This document shows positions 59,501 to 64,000 of a stretch of DNA of 64,000 nucleotides, piece by piece. Numbering within the stretch: position 1 is the first letter of the stretch; every line of letters starts with the position of its first letter. This DNA is from Mesocentrotus franciscanus (Eukaryota; Echinodermata; Echinoidea; Camarodonta; Strongylocentrotidae): positions 25,870,831 through 25,934,830 of the forward strand of contig CP137675.1 of the NCBI GenBank assembly GCA_037976565.1, given 5' to 3'. The translations under genes were made by a program, and so were the position numbers. The notes under the pieces were generated by a model. It was not told the origin of the DNA. It saw only the letters and a program-made list of their open reading frames with translations, and did no database searches.

Positions 59501-61686
59501 AATTGGTAATTTCAAATTATTAACCGGACCTACATTGTACAGTGGATATTATACAACTCACTCCTAGATCCTAATCAAATGATTGGTCATGTGCGGTCAC
59601 GTGTGGTTGATTTACTGAGACTATCCCACGTCTTTCATGAAAAAGCTTGCAATAGTTTCCAGTACTATCCAACGATTTTTTAGTGCCCAGCCCGCGTATG
59701 AGGCATGCACATAGAGATCCTATATATAGGATCTCTATCGGCATGCGCGTATGAGGTTCATGCATGGCTTACACGGGCTCGCACGCGGGCTGTGTTGTTT
59801 AAAACCAGTAACCAGGACGACAAGCTTATATACTGTCACAAAAAATCTTGAATGGATTCCTTTTACATCAAATAACAAGGATCTGGGAGTTTCTTAGTAT
59901 AAAACAAATGATGCATGTTTTCATTCGTTCATTATACGATCTATCCGCCCTCGCTGAGGCTGTGTGTACAATGAATTAATGCACATGCATCATTTGTATA
60001 CTAGAGTCATTGCAGCTGTGTTTTGGCCAAACTTACCAGATTACGATCAAGAACATACAGACATTCTGTGCTTCCAATAAGAACCCTGTCACTGTCCACA
60101 TGAATCAGCTTAAAGACCTGCTGAAGGCTTGTGTCACACGAAGAAGGGTTTGTCACATTATTTACAGAAAATCCACCTGATACCACACGTGCAATCAAAT
60201 ATAAAAAATATCAATAATAATTGCTTCTTCTATAGTGCTATTTTTTCCAAATAAAAACTGATAAAAGCACTATACAGAACAGCTGAAACCAATAACCAAT
60301 ATATGAAAACTTACAAAACATACTACAAATTTGGTAAAAAATACATATATTTCAGATACTTTTTGAATGCTTCAACAGAGTTTAATACTAGCTAGTAGTT
60401 CATGTAGTAATGTCAGTAGTTTAACAAAGTTGTAGCAAGGAAGACAATGTCACATGATATTCAAGATTTTTGGTACAAAATACAATAATAGCATGCAATT
60501 TGTCTACCCTTTCCCCCACCCAACTTTATATAATCATTTTACATGGAGGGTTAAGCACTACCATGAATTTTAAATTATGATTTCAGTGCAAAAATCTTTA
60601 AAACCCAATGGCCCGAATTCACAAAGGAGGTTTAAATTCAACCCATGGTTTAAATCTTCATTTACATATAACCCATGGTATAAAATTAGCGCAAGAAAAG
60701 CGTACCTTGCCTTGCGCACATCTAATATTGGCCCTCTGGTTGTGTATGCGATGAATTACGCTAAGTTTAGACCATGAGTTATGTAAATGAGGATTTAAAC
60801 CATGGGTTAAATTTAAACCTCCTTCGTGAATTCGGGCCAATTTGGCATACCTTTAGGATGTTCTGCATCAATGTTTGTGCTCACCTTAGTTGTGCAGGGA
60901 TGCACATGCAATACCAGGGGGGTGTTTCACAAAGACTAAGATCGACTTTAAGTTGGACTTAAGGATAACAGGCCGTTCGTGCCATTGTTTGCTCTCACCA
61001 TTATGATCTTTAGATACGGTAATATTTTTTCCTTCAATAATGAATTATCAAAAAATGTAAGTTTTATAGATTTTTTACCATGATTTGTACGTCCCGTGAG
61101 AGACCAATGCCAGTAAATGATGAGAGAAAACAATGGCACGAACGGCCTGTTATACTTAAGTCCAACTTAAAGTCGATCTTTAATAGTCTTTGTGAAACAC
61201 CCACCAGGAACTCTAGGCATTGCACATGGTTAACACATAACCGGCTTGCCCTGCACAGCTAGGGTGAGCACAAACAATACTGCGGAATGTTGTTAAGTAC
61301 ACAATAAGTGCTTGCCCTTGACATTTTCAGTTCACATGTAAAATGTGGTATTATAGTAAAAGTAGTAGTAGTAGTAGTATCATCATCGTCCCCATCTAAA
61401 CCATTATTACTAGTTCAGAAGTGCAGTACTAGCAGAAGAAGTGGTGGTCAAATATGTCTTTATCTTTCATTATTATTGGTAAGAAATCAAGTATAGGTTG
61501 CAAGTAATCTGTATTTACAAAAATAAAAATAAAAAAATAGAACAAAATAGGAAAAGTGGCAAACTTACACCGCAATGGGGTTATTATCTTTTGAGTATGT
61601 TTAGCCTTCCAATTTCCATGTACCAAGCAAAGCACGGCAGAGAAGCAGAGAACAGTTAGAAGCAGCCTATGGCTATGGGCAGCCAT
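35429..61686 (-). CDS. Semaphorin-like gene (15 exons placed)
   Basis: Semaphorins are secreted or membrane guidance cues whose seven-bladed sema propeller binds plexins. Exons on the minus strand: 61686-61569, 60176-60037, 58565-58482, 57072-56950, 56291-56216, 54075-53929, 52839-52715, 47349-47238, 45009-44949, 44558-44408, 43113-42903, 41392-41292, 40037-39929, 37885-37565, 35523-35429. All have GT-AG borders and compatible phases, giving 658 codons. A signal peptide is at residues 1-24 and the sema domain spans about 45-519, with hallmark segments CKNYI..VCGTYG (exon 4), FVGS...FIYFFFRE..IYSRVARVCKND.GG (exons 7-8), FLKTRLMCS and IYGLFTTSS...ICRYNMDEI. There is no PSI CxxC-WC module after the sema domain; exons 14-15 add about 138 unrecognised residues. 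No transmembrane segment is seen, so a secreted product is likely. The 3' end is unsettled. Confidence 0.88.
36302..36850. mobile_element. hAT-like MITE with 8-bp duplication TACACATA
   Basis: Ends CCGTAAATTTCTGTGTATAA and (reversed) CACCGTAAATCTCCGTGTAT, with GTGTATAAGGCGCAC inside both. TACACATA occurs at 36,294-36,301 and 36,851-36,858. An 8-bp duplication fits the hAT superfamily. It lies in the intron between exons 14 and 15 and carries a LINE fragment. Confidence 0.75.
36495..36672 (-). pseudogene. LINE reverse-transcriptase fragment inside the MITE
   Basis: The minus strand reads NRCQYVVYNNSSNFSS, then HGIPQGPIIGPLLFLIYIND, the conserved RT block around the GIPQGs motif of CR1/Jockey-like LINEs. 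Only about 55 codons survive. Confidence 0.75.
37565..37885 (-). CDS. Semaphorin-like exon 14 (unrecognised domain)
   Basis: 107 residues with beta-rich alternation: ATIQIFKLFEGPDGSD, FSGWENNICRQT, FLHVLCEINAL, DLKVTVIVVKDD. Two cysteines and a tryptophan hint at an Ig-like fold, which is speculative. No PSI signature. Acceptor CATCCTGCAG, donor GTTAGT. Confidence 0.82.
38640..39680 (+). mobile_element. Decayed LINE in the intron between exons 13 and 14, antisense to the gene
   Basis: Reverse-transcriptase pieces in three frames: LMRNLYWDEKAAIRIDGETS, the catalytic LRYADDTVLV (near 38,980), KQVDKFCYLGSLIT (39,180) and AAEMWFLRNMLRIPWTDRIS (39,420). This order is that of the RT thumb and C-terminal region of RTE/Craft-style LINEs. 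Frameshifts make it inactive. Confidence 0.82.
39929..40037 (-). CDS. Semaphorin-like exon 13 (last blade)
   Basis: Residues 484-519. GVSYLEANEGVVYGTLDNCA resembles the final sema blade that normally precedes the PSI domain. Donor GTAAAT, phase 1. Confidence 0.85.
40130..40460 (-). mobile_element. tRNA-derived SINE and associated repeat
   Basis: On the minus strand 40,425-40,460 gives an A-box-like TTGGCTCAGTCTGTAAAGCG. The segment 40,165-40,225 (CTCTCC, then CTGATTGGGGTTGTGCAGG) recurs inverted at about 43,240-43,275. Weak B box. Confidence 0.6.
40495..40690. mobile_element. One end of a TTAA-type MITE (GGAAGTCCACC)
   Basis: Follows TTAA at about 40,487 with AGGGGAAGTCCACCATGATA and shares AATAAGAAAGTTATGAATTT with the 61,948-62,716 family. 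The opposite end is not seen. Similar single ends lie at 43,700 and 62,958. Confidence 0.6.
41292..41392 (-). CDS. Semaphorin-like exon 12
   Basis: Residues 450-483, NNTIYGANISASEVLITRQM. It completes the GT-nnn-tIYgA blade strand begun in exon 11. Donor GTATGT, phase 0. Confidence 0.86.
41490..41890. repeat. Dispersed repeat ending AGCTACTTTGTAACGGAGGC
   Basis: About 400 bp with ATCAGTTCATTGGCTCT, a (GGAC)n run at 41,817-41,842, and GGCTACTTTGTAGCGGAGGC at the end. Partial copies at about 44,095-44,290 (left part) and 55,515-55,645 (right part). Confidence 0.75.
42555..42800. repeat. Dispersed repeat, copy 2
   Basis: Same family as 30,625-30,900, same orientation, with an internal deletion after CAAATGAGTGAATTT. 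Confidence 0.8.
42903..43113 (-). CDS. Semaphorin-like exon 11
   Basis: Residues 380-449, cysteine-containing (CSTPF, NCGLGKTC), ending with a blade strand DPIQVYVGT. The wider open frame (42,520-43,281) is mostly intron. Confidence 0.88.
43340..43580. repeat. (AGTAGC)n / (AGT)n microsatellite in intron
   Basis: A long mixed AGT/AGC trinucleotide run (core 43,378-43,490) upstream of exon 11 on the gene strand. Likely highly polymorphic. Confidence 0.93.
43700..43930. mobile_element. TTAA-type MITE end (GGGCAAGTCC)
   Basis: TTAA near 43,699 followed by AGGGCAAGTCCGGCCC, then AAGATCGGATGGAAAATATG, a diverged member of the AAGTCCACTCC superfamily. The other end is not found. Confidence 0.55.
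44408..44558 (-). CDS. Semaphorin-like exon 10
   Basis: Residues 329-379. SSSTAICRYNMDEIDVLF matches the SAvC.f...dI..vF motif. Ends at a GTAAGC donor. Confidence 0.92.
44636..44926. mobile_element. Partial TTAA MITE, same family as 581-1994
   Basis: GTGTATACTGCAAGGTTTTT, ATCATCAAAATGATA and the right end CCAGAACTCAACCTTTTCTT match the 58.7-kb copy. The left end is missing. Confidence 0.7.
44949..45009 (-). CDS. Semaphorin-like exon 9
   Basis: Residues 309-328. Completes IQDVV and gives NLIYGLFTTS, the conserved sema iYGvFtts motif. Ends in phase 2. Confidence 0.92.
45600..46735 (+). pseudogene. Decayed Tc1/mariner-type transposase with N-terminal HTH (DUF4817-like)
   Basis: From ATG at 45,751 the frame reads FVRPQFTPQQRSFLV, then LRRFRRRFPNVRCPCRQTVY, the helix-turn-helix typical of DUF4817 proteins. 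A frameshift near 45,950 leads to a second frame with IEAVRDSLQQAQGG, ISSRRHGL.LTQSSFNRI, AFCEWLIGRHPCFLEDVIIG and DEACFC (first catalytic Asp). Near 46,440 a LWWAHDEA stretch carries the second Asp. The region with the third acidic residue is deleted around 46,525-46,545. It is in the intron between exons 8 and 9. Not functional. Confidence 0.8.
46755..47035. repeat. GAT-rich microsatellite between short direct repeats
   Basis: GATGATGATCATGATAAAAA-type tract (46,883-46,972) lies between two copies of TTACCCTGGTCACTGCCATT at about 46,855 and 47,007. The direct repeats suggest slippage or a duplication. Confidence 0.75.
47238..47349 (-). CDS. Semaphorin-like exon 8
   Basis: Residues 272-308. 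NDVGG, FTTFLKTRLMCSVGADFPFI and FNEI match the conserved block after CKND.GG. The intron before it holds the Gypsy element. Confidence 0.94.
48572..48764 (-). repeat. 3' LTR
   Basis: 193 bp, differing from the 5' LTR at one position (48,582 region, G for A on the plus strand). Confidence 0.95.
48833..49720 (-). CDS. Gypsy integrase core and C-terminal tail
   Basis: Contains RIVSDNGRHFDSSTYRDFA (second Asp) and SPHYPRSNGFIERMIQTVKN (catalytic Glu). The tail is rich in PAPTP repeats; a GRGW/PAPT repeat unit is one copy longer than in the left-edge relative. Confidence 0.93.
   Translation of the reverse strand: MKGTIISSLQITSKFPFIRKMPQECTSAAVVNATRQVFAEQGVPERIVSDNGRHFDSSTYRDFATQWGFSHVTSSPHYPRSNGFIERMIQTVKNTLKKAKASGIDPNMALLCIRATPIDSRIPSPAELLYGRKMKDNLPTRIRNNSPGRDDVNHRMQFRQQNQKYHHDKSAHDSAPLSPGQLVRVQDQTSRHWITATVREQCHEPRSYLVETPNGRVLRRNRQHLADIEPRRIHHDEEVTKTPDPPTREEMTLDPTPDIGGFPAPTPAPTPAPSPNHQQTTRSGRVIKKPEKLTF
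49575..50348 (-). CDS. Gypsy RNase H end and integrase N-terminal part
   Basis: KPGKDVPVADCLSRRP closes RNase H. An integrase zinc domain follows (HEGHQGIEKTRLRAK and CSVCQEYKP, i.e. H-H-C-C), then WQVLGTDLFHFEGNNYLIIA with the first catalytic Asp. The frame change lies near 49,670-49,690. Confidence 0.92.
   Translation of the reverse strand: MIQHKHLAAAPPRLQRMLLRLQPYKLTIVYKPGKDVPVADCLSRRPLGPPEHIHLDLQINFVQFAPDRLSQLKEETAKNAEFAALQKVIVKGWPEKRRELPRQLQRYWAFRDQLAVEDGLILNGERILIPHSMREYILSKLHEGHQGIEKTRLRAKASVYWESINDDIEVLVKGCSVCQEYKPSQPHETLLQHEIPTRSWQVLGTDLFHFEGNNYLIIADYFEVPFHPENASRVYQCCSSQCDPSGVRRTRSSRKNR
50375..51016 (-). CDS. Gypsy RT C-terminal part and RNase H
   Basis: Begins with the catalytic IADDIVVFG (a YxDD variant with ADD), then FFGMIYDADGVHPDPHKV, LREFLGMITYLSPFIPN, and the RNase H strand VLQVDASLQGLGATLLQDG, with ERELLAVVFGCERFHIFLYG at the end. 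The frame breaks again near 50,375. Confidence 0.92.
   Translation of the reverse strand: MPGTIGIADDIVVFGKSEAEHDQNLHHLMSKAVKYGLQFNSGKCSIKVNQISFFGMIYDADGVHPDPHKVEAIKSMSPPENKSQLREFLGMITYLSPFIPNLSAQTASLRGLLKQDAEFQWTPTHETAFNDLRDKVCHDATRAYFDVNKPTVLQVDASLQGLGATLLQDGKGIAFASKALSDAETRYANIERELLAVVFGCERFHIFLYGKVS
51001..51873 (-). CDS. Gypsy reverse transcriptase, N-terminal part
   Basis: The region includes the protease-RT spacer, then VVHAPRRCPIHLRDELKREF, WVSSIAVSRKSNGKLRVCLD, FSKLDAKNGYWSIKLD and YRYLRMPFGLAMSQDVFQQR, i.e. RT blocks 1-4. It ends in a frame change at about 51,000-51,016, just before the catalytic motif. Confidence 0.92.
   Translation of the reverse strand: MTPVRRATHFLFGCFVGCILAISLRMEFLTLNQCIIQVHGCSLQRNTSDALRFSETALSFQQLNLALCYILHRRVQGPAIIGCDTGLKLKLLTLHTRINEIKHSAQISSTDDLVRQYPDQFDKIGNFPGEYHIVLDPDVQPVVHAPRRCPIHLRDELKREFDDMEGNGVITKVIEPSAWVSSIAVSRKSNGKLRVCLDPKDLNRAIRRCHYRTITTDEVIHKLSGARHFSKLDAKNGYWSIKLDHDSSLLTTFNSPFGRYRYLRMPFGLAMSQDVFQQRMDEILEGCPAQ
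51728..52141 (-). CDS. Gypsy retropepsin region
   Basis: The frame contains LRSKVDSGAEGNTLPL, the DSGA active-site loop of an aspartic protease that would process the polyprotein. The N-terminal part is short and has no CCHC zinc knuckles, which confirms the missing gag. Confidence 0.85.
   Translation of the reverse strand: MHHFGESFKKAKYATPHRGGKQVHSIHSTNSIEAAAAVPLLNDAVDVLSFNRIIVSGISAVEVDDRDDLTIAYVEVRRDERTIMKLRSKVDSGAEGNTLPLRMFRGMYPGHLTKDGVPHPQSVHNSSARLFATTKHQ
52185..52377 (-). repeat. 5' LTR
   Basis: 193 bp; on the minus strand it begins TGTAATATG and ends CCCACATTATA, followed at once by the primer site. Confidence 0.95.
52715..52839 (-). CDS. Semaphorin-like exon 7 (FVGS...YFFFRE...SRVARVCK)
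   Basis: Residues 230-271. EPTNFVGSIARGEFIYFFF, RERAIEYENIG and IYSRVARVCK form the most diagnostic semaphorin stretch in the gene. Acceptor CTCCATAG, donor GTAAGT. Confidence 0.95.
53735..53880 (-). mobile_element. Diverged SINE (GCCAAAGGACATT family)
   Basis: Shares AGCTAGCTGGAGAGTGGCAA and the CTCGACCC B-box-like region with the copies at 14,035 and 55,945, but the central part is diverged. Confidence 0.5.
53929..54075 (-). CDS. Semaphorin-like exon 6
   Basis: About residues 181-229, GSQDYYYLGGLESY and an acidic end, ending at a GTAAGT donor in phase 1. The sequence is less conserved than exons 4 and 7. Confidence 0.83.
54150..54285 (-). mobile_element. SINE (GCCAAAGGACATT family)
   Basis: ATGTCTTGCCAAAGGACATT, then a degenerate B-box region and ACAACGACACCT; the same order as at 14,100-14,175. 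Confidence 0.6.
55515..55645. repeat. Right part of the AGCTACTTTGTAACGGAGGC repeat
   Basis: GAAAACATACATGACCCAAG to CTTTGTAACGGAGGCATAAA; matches the right part of 41,490-41,890. Confidence 0.7.
55945..56105 (-). mobile_element. SINE (GCCAAAGGACATT family)
   Basis: CACTCCAGGGGGAGTGTGGA, TCTTGCCAAAGGACATTAGT and a B-box-like GGGGATTTGAACCC (plus-strand view). Confidence 0.68.
56216..56291 (-). CDS. Semaphorin-like exon 5
   Basis: 25 codons plus one base, DCDDGYRTEFMPRTPTQNF and onward. The donor at GTGGGT was chosen over a GTATAT 5 nt further because only phase 1 keeps exon 6 open. Confidence 0.82.
56950..57072 (-). CDS. Semaphorin-like exon 4 (CKNYI / CGT signature)
   Basis: Residues 115-155. 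KDFRCKNYITYAHKV, then VRVCGTYGSLNPRC matches the sema C.NYI...l.vCGT.af.P.C signature. Acceptor GCGCAG, donor GTATGT. Confidence 0.92.
57140..57245. repeat. Degenerate interstitial telomere-like (CCCTAA) tract
   Basis: AACCCTAACC-type words recur (near 57,146, 57,192 and 57,220), mixed with variants. A minor GGTTAGGGTTAGGG-like pair also occurs near 13,684. It lies in the intron just upstream of exon 4. Confidence 0.7.
58482..58565 (-). CDS. Semaphorin-like exon 3
   Basis: Residues 87-114, VYDNSIQLPLSDIPMNDLRN and on to the conserved Cys before the next exon's CKNY. Acceptor TTTTATCAG, donor GTTTGT, phase 0 at both ends. Confidence 0.85.
58684..59067. mobile_element. TTAA-type MITE, uninterrupted relative of 581-1994
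   Basis: 384 bp with ends AGATAAAGTTGAGTTCTGG and CCAGAACTCGACCTTCTCT. TTAA follows at 59,068-59,071 and TTCA, a likely mutated TTAA, precedes. It shows the family without the nested insert or duplication. Confidence 0.82.
59711..59738. repeat. Perfect 28-bp palindrome
   Basis: ATAGAGATCCTATA followed by its exact reverse complement, with no spacer; GCATGC words flank it at both sides. Confidence 0.95.
60037..60176 (-). CDS. Semaphorin-like exon 2
   Basis: Residues 40-86. The stretch FKLIHVDSDRVLIGSTECLY followed by VLDRNL matches the first sema blade (the L.iG..n.lY.l motif). Acceptor GTATCAG, donor GTAAGT, ends in phase 0. Confidence 0.88.
60608..60839. mobile_element. Palindromic MITE (TGGCCCGAATTCAC ends)
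   Basis: Inverted arms of about 70 bp: GGCCCGAATTCACAAAGGAG, TTTAAATTCAACCCATGG and ATTTACATA mirrored at the right. A central spacer of about 90 bp. No clear target duplication. Confidence 0.85.
60873..61275. mobile_element. Outer MITE (GTTTGTGCTCACC ends) split by another MITE
   Basis: Ends GTTTGTGCTCACCTTAGTTG and (reversed) GTTTGTGCTCACCCTAGCTG, each running into TGCAGGG. The inner element at 60,920-61,202 lies between them. AAT may be a short duplication at the edges. Confidence 0.75.
60920..61202. mobile_element. Inner palindromic MITE (GGGTGTTTCAC ends, ACCAGG duplication)
   Basis: Inverted arms of about 80 bp (GGGTGTTTCACAAAGACTA, GATCGACTTTAAGTTGGAC, AACAGGCCGTTCGTGCCATT). ACCAGG lies on both sides (60,913-60,918 and 61,203-61,208), consistent with insertion into the outer MITE. 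Confidence 0.85.
61569..61686 (-). CDS. Semaphorin-like exon 1 (signal peptide)
   Basis: ATG at 61,686-61,684 gives MAAHSHRLLLTVLCFSAVLC, a textbook signal peptide, up to a GTAAGT donor (phase 1). An upstream in-frame ATG at 61,719 would add 11 residues before the hydrophobic core, so the inner ATG is preferred. Confidence 0.85.
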
Positions 61687-61947
61687 GACGTCAAGAGTTA
61701 ACCTCGGGTAAAATGTCAAATGTCACTAAATCTGCAACGGAAGATATGGGGGAGGGGATAGAAGACAGAGAAGAAAAGGGATGGTTGCAGTTTGTAAATA
61801 CATTCAAACCTATCAGATTTGCCAATTTGTGTTTGATTGATCGCACCTACGTAAAATGTATAACTTTCTTCTTTTTAATTGCTTTTTGCTGAAACTTTCA
61901 GAGACCTGTATCTCTCATTTTTTCTGCTTCTATTAAAACCAACTTAA

Positions 61948-62716
61948 AGGCCAAGTCCACTCCAAAAATAACTTACTTTCAATAAAAGCAGAAAAATCAG
62001 ACAAACCAATCAAAAAAAGTTTGAGCAAAATCGGATAACTAATAAGAAAGTTATGAATTTTTGAAAAAGTATGTAAAACTATGGAACAATGAGAATCACA
62101 ACACAAATTGCCAAGATGGTTATCAGTTTGTGACGTCATGTCCTCACAACTTATCAATTGCTTTATATAGTTTAATCCCATTAATTTCCCTTTTATCCCC
62201 AAAACTTGATTTCCCCATGCCTTTGCCCAGGTTATATGATTTGTATCATATTGCGTGCATGACATTTCCCAAAACTTTTATGAATTTTGAAGAATTGATA
62301 CTATTTTCTGAATATTGTATTTCATAATTATTGATTTTTATATAAATAGTTTATCAAAATTCAATTTTTCATGATTTAACTGGACAAAATTACTCTTTAT
62401 TTGTGCATCCACACAAAAACATATTACTATAACAATCTAACTTGGATGCTGGTGTGAAGAAATAAGATTCTTAGGGTGAAAATAGGAAATTTATATTATC
62501 AATATAAAGAAAATAATTAGTGGATAGTGAGGACCATACGTCACAGACTCATGAGTGAGTTGCCAATTTGTGTAGTGATTTTCAAAGTTTTTCATGTCAT
62601 TAAAAATTCATAACTTTCTTATTAGTTATCCGATTTTGCTCAAACTTTTTTTGATTGGTTTGTCTGATTTTTCTGGTTCTATTGAAAGTAATTTATTTTT
62701 GGAGTGGACTTGGGCT
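61948..62716. mobile_element. Complete TTAA-flanked MITE with inverted arms over 100 bp
   Basis: Intact TTAA at 61,944-61,947 and 62,717-62,720. Arms run AGGCCAAGTCCACTCC, AAAAATAACTTACTTTCAAT, AAATCGGATAACTAATAAG and their complements at 62,590-62,716. No ORF. Best reference for the copies at 16,537 and 24,187. Confidence 0.9.
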
Positions 62717-62720
62717 TTAA

Positions 62721-63470
62721 TATCAGGGTGGACTTGCCCTTTTAATAATGAAAAGTGAGGACTTTAATAAACTCATGACTGATTTGCCAATTTTTCTCTG
62801 TTATATTACATGTACTATGTCGTGTTCTTAATCATAATTTGGATTTTGTTAAAACATTCATAACTTTATTCTTACTTGTGTCACATTCTCTCTTACTTAT
62901 TTTGATATATGATTTTTCTACTTCTGTAGATAACAACTTTGGGGCCAGAGTTTTTTCTTAAGGGAAATTCAACCATGATGTCAAATTGGTCTAAAACTAT
63001 TAAAAAGAAAGTAGAAAAGCAGAACATCTAAAAATGAAATCAAACAGTATTTTTTTTCTTCAATTACCGGTAAAGGCTGTTATCATTAAACTGTACATGT
63101 GCATGTAAAATACATGTACACCTGTACATACTGTACATGTACTGTATGTCATACACATGTATAGAAAGTCCAAATTGTCTGAATTGTTACTGACTCGCTG
63201 TGATGTGGTGGCGAACAAATTCCCCATTTATTCATCATGCACACAAAATAACTAAAATGTCAATTCTTCAAAATGTTTTAAACTGGGGATCCTTCCCCTT
63301 TTTTAAAGGGCCAATCTTTCAGGGTGTTTTCTACTTTGCGTATAATTTGTACTACTGCTGCACCAAGAAAAAGAATAAATGTACTTGAGAGAAAACCTGA
63401 AATTTAATAATGTTTTAGTGTACACTACAAAACAAGAAAGATGGTCTTGAATACAATGTATGAAACTTAC
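62721..63470. other. Repeat fragments; no gene seen
   Basis: One TTAA-type MITE end (AGGGAAATTCAACCATGATG near 62,959) and a TACATGTA-rich palindromic stretch at 63,095-63,165. Confidence 0.45.
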
Positions 63471-63499
63471 AGTACACAGAGTTGCCAATTTGAGATTAG

Positions 63500-64000
63500 C
63501 ATTTGGGGATCTCATATACAATGTACAAATAATCATAACTCTTTTAATATTCTTTTGGTTGCTCCAAGTTGACAATGGATTCAGCATACTGGTTGTGAGC
63601 AGTGCGCAGTGTCTTGTCAATTTGTTTTCTCGCACTGACAAACTTCTTCCATGCATCTTTATTGCCACTTCTTTTGGCTTTGATGTACAATTTTTCCTTC
63701 TTACTGCAGAGTCATTTTAGCTTTTGGGTAAACCAAGGAATAGCTGAACATCCTTTGAGGAGCTTGTGGGGTACACAATCAGCAACAATTATATTTATTG
63801 CCTCTCTAAACCATGACTGATTTTCTTCCACCCTCTTCTTGTCAGGTGTTTCAGTATTAAAGAAGTTGTCTCTCATGCTAGCAGTCTTTTGTTTCAAATC
63901 TTCGCTTTCGACTTTCCACCAGAGTGGTACATTACGAGGGGATTTTCAAAGAAAGTCTTACTTTGTTGGACATATCGGCTAAGATGATGCACTGATCACT
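63500..64000 (-). mobile_element. LINE fragment (linker between endonuclease and RT), runs off window
   Basis: The minus strand reads WFREAINIIVADCVPHKLLK, then GCSAIPWFTQKLK (63,712-63,897), a linker typical of CR1/Jockey-like ORF2, with further pieces in other frames down to 63,520. Frameshifted. Confidence 0.7.

Overview
The window is animal (eukaryotic) genomic DNA, AT-rich, and made of long introns and dense layers of transposable elements. Spliced GT-AG exons, TTAA- and TA-flanked MITEs, tRNA-derived SINEs, several LINE clades, a Gypsy element, frequent TACATGTA motifs and a short degenerate (CCCTAA)n tract fit a marine deuterostome. A sea urchin or other echinoderm is my best guess; this is inference, because no species-diagnostic gene is present.

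Host gene. The clear host gene is a semaphorin-like gene on the minus strand. Its coding exons run from the signal-peptide exon at 61,686 down to 35,429. I placed fifteen exons whose splice phases join without a break (1,974 nt, 658 codons). A weaker candidate last exon lies at 32,799-32,855. Residues about 45-519 form a sema domain. The expected PSI module after it is missing and is replaced by about 138 residues I do not recognise. Introns of this gene hold a Gypsy LTR retrotransposon (48,572-52,377), a decayed Tc1/mariner-type transposase (45.6-46.7 kb), an antisense LINE (38.6-39.7 kb), SINEs, MITEs and microsatellites.

Left 25 kb. This part is transposon on transposon. The window opens in the 3' end of a second Gypsy copy of the same family (1-544). 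Next is a TTAA-flanked MITE (581-1994) with an 867-bp TIR element nested in it, then an element bounded by ~29-bp minisatellite arrays in opposite orientation (about 3195-7436). The most striking object follows: a ~9 kb element (7444-16461) with 35-bp terminal inverted repeats starting CCCTGATAGCAGA. Just inside both ends it carries kilobase arrays saturated with ACGTC/GACGTC. Its interior carries minus-strand candidate exons, two of which join in frame to a stop, and a LINE-derived exon.

Assembly caution. Positions 9692-16838 and 17339-24483 are near-identical copies (7,147 and 7,145 bp) that abut a 500-N gap exactly. They are most likely two unmerged haplotypes, so the true locus is probably about 7.6 kb shorter.

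Middle and right. 25.6-28.0 kb holds a decayed CR1/Jockey-type LINE. 28-32 kb contains only weak gene candidates. The right edge (63.5-64 kb) is a LINE fragment on the minus strand.
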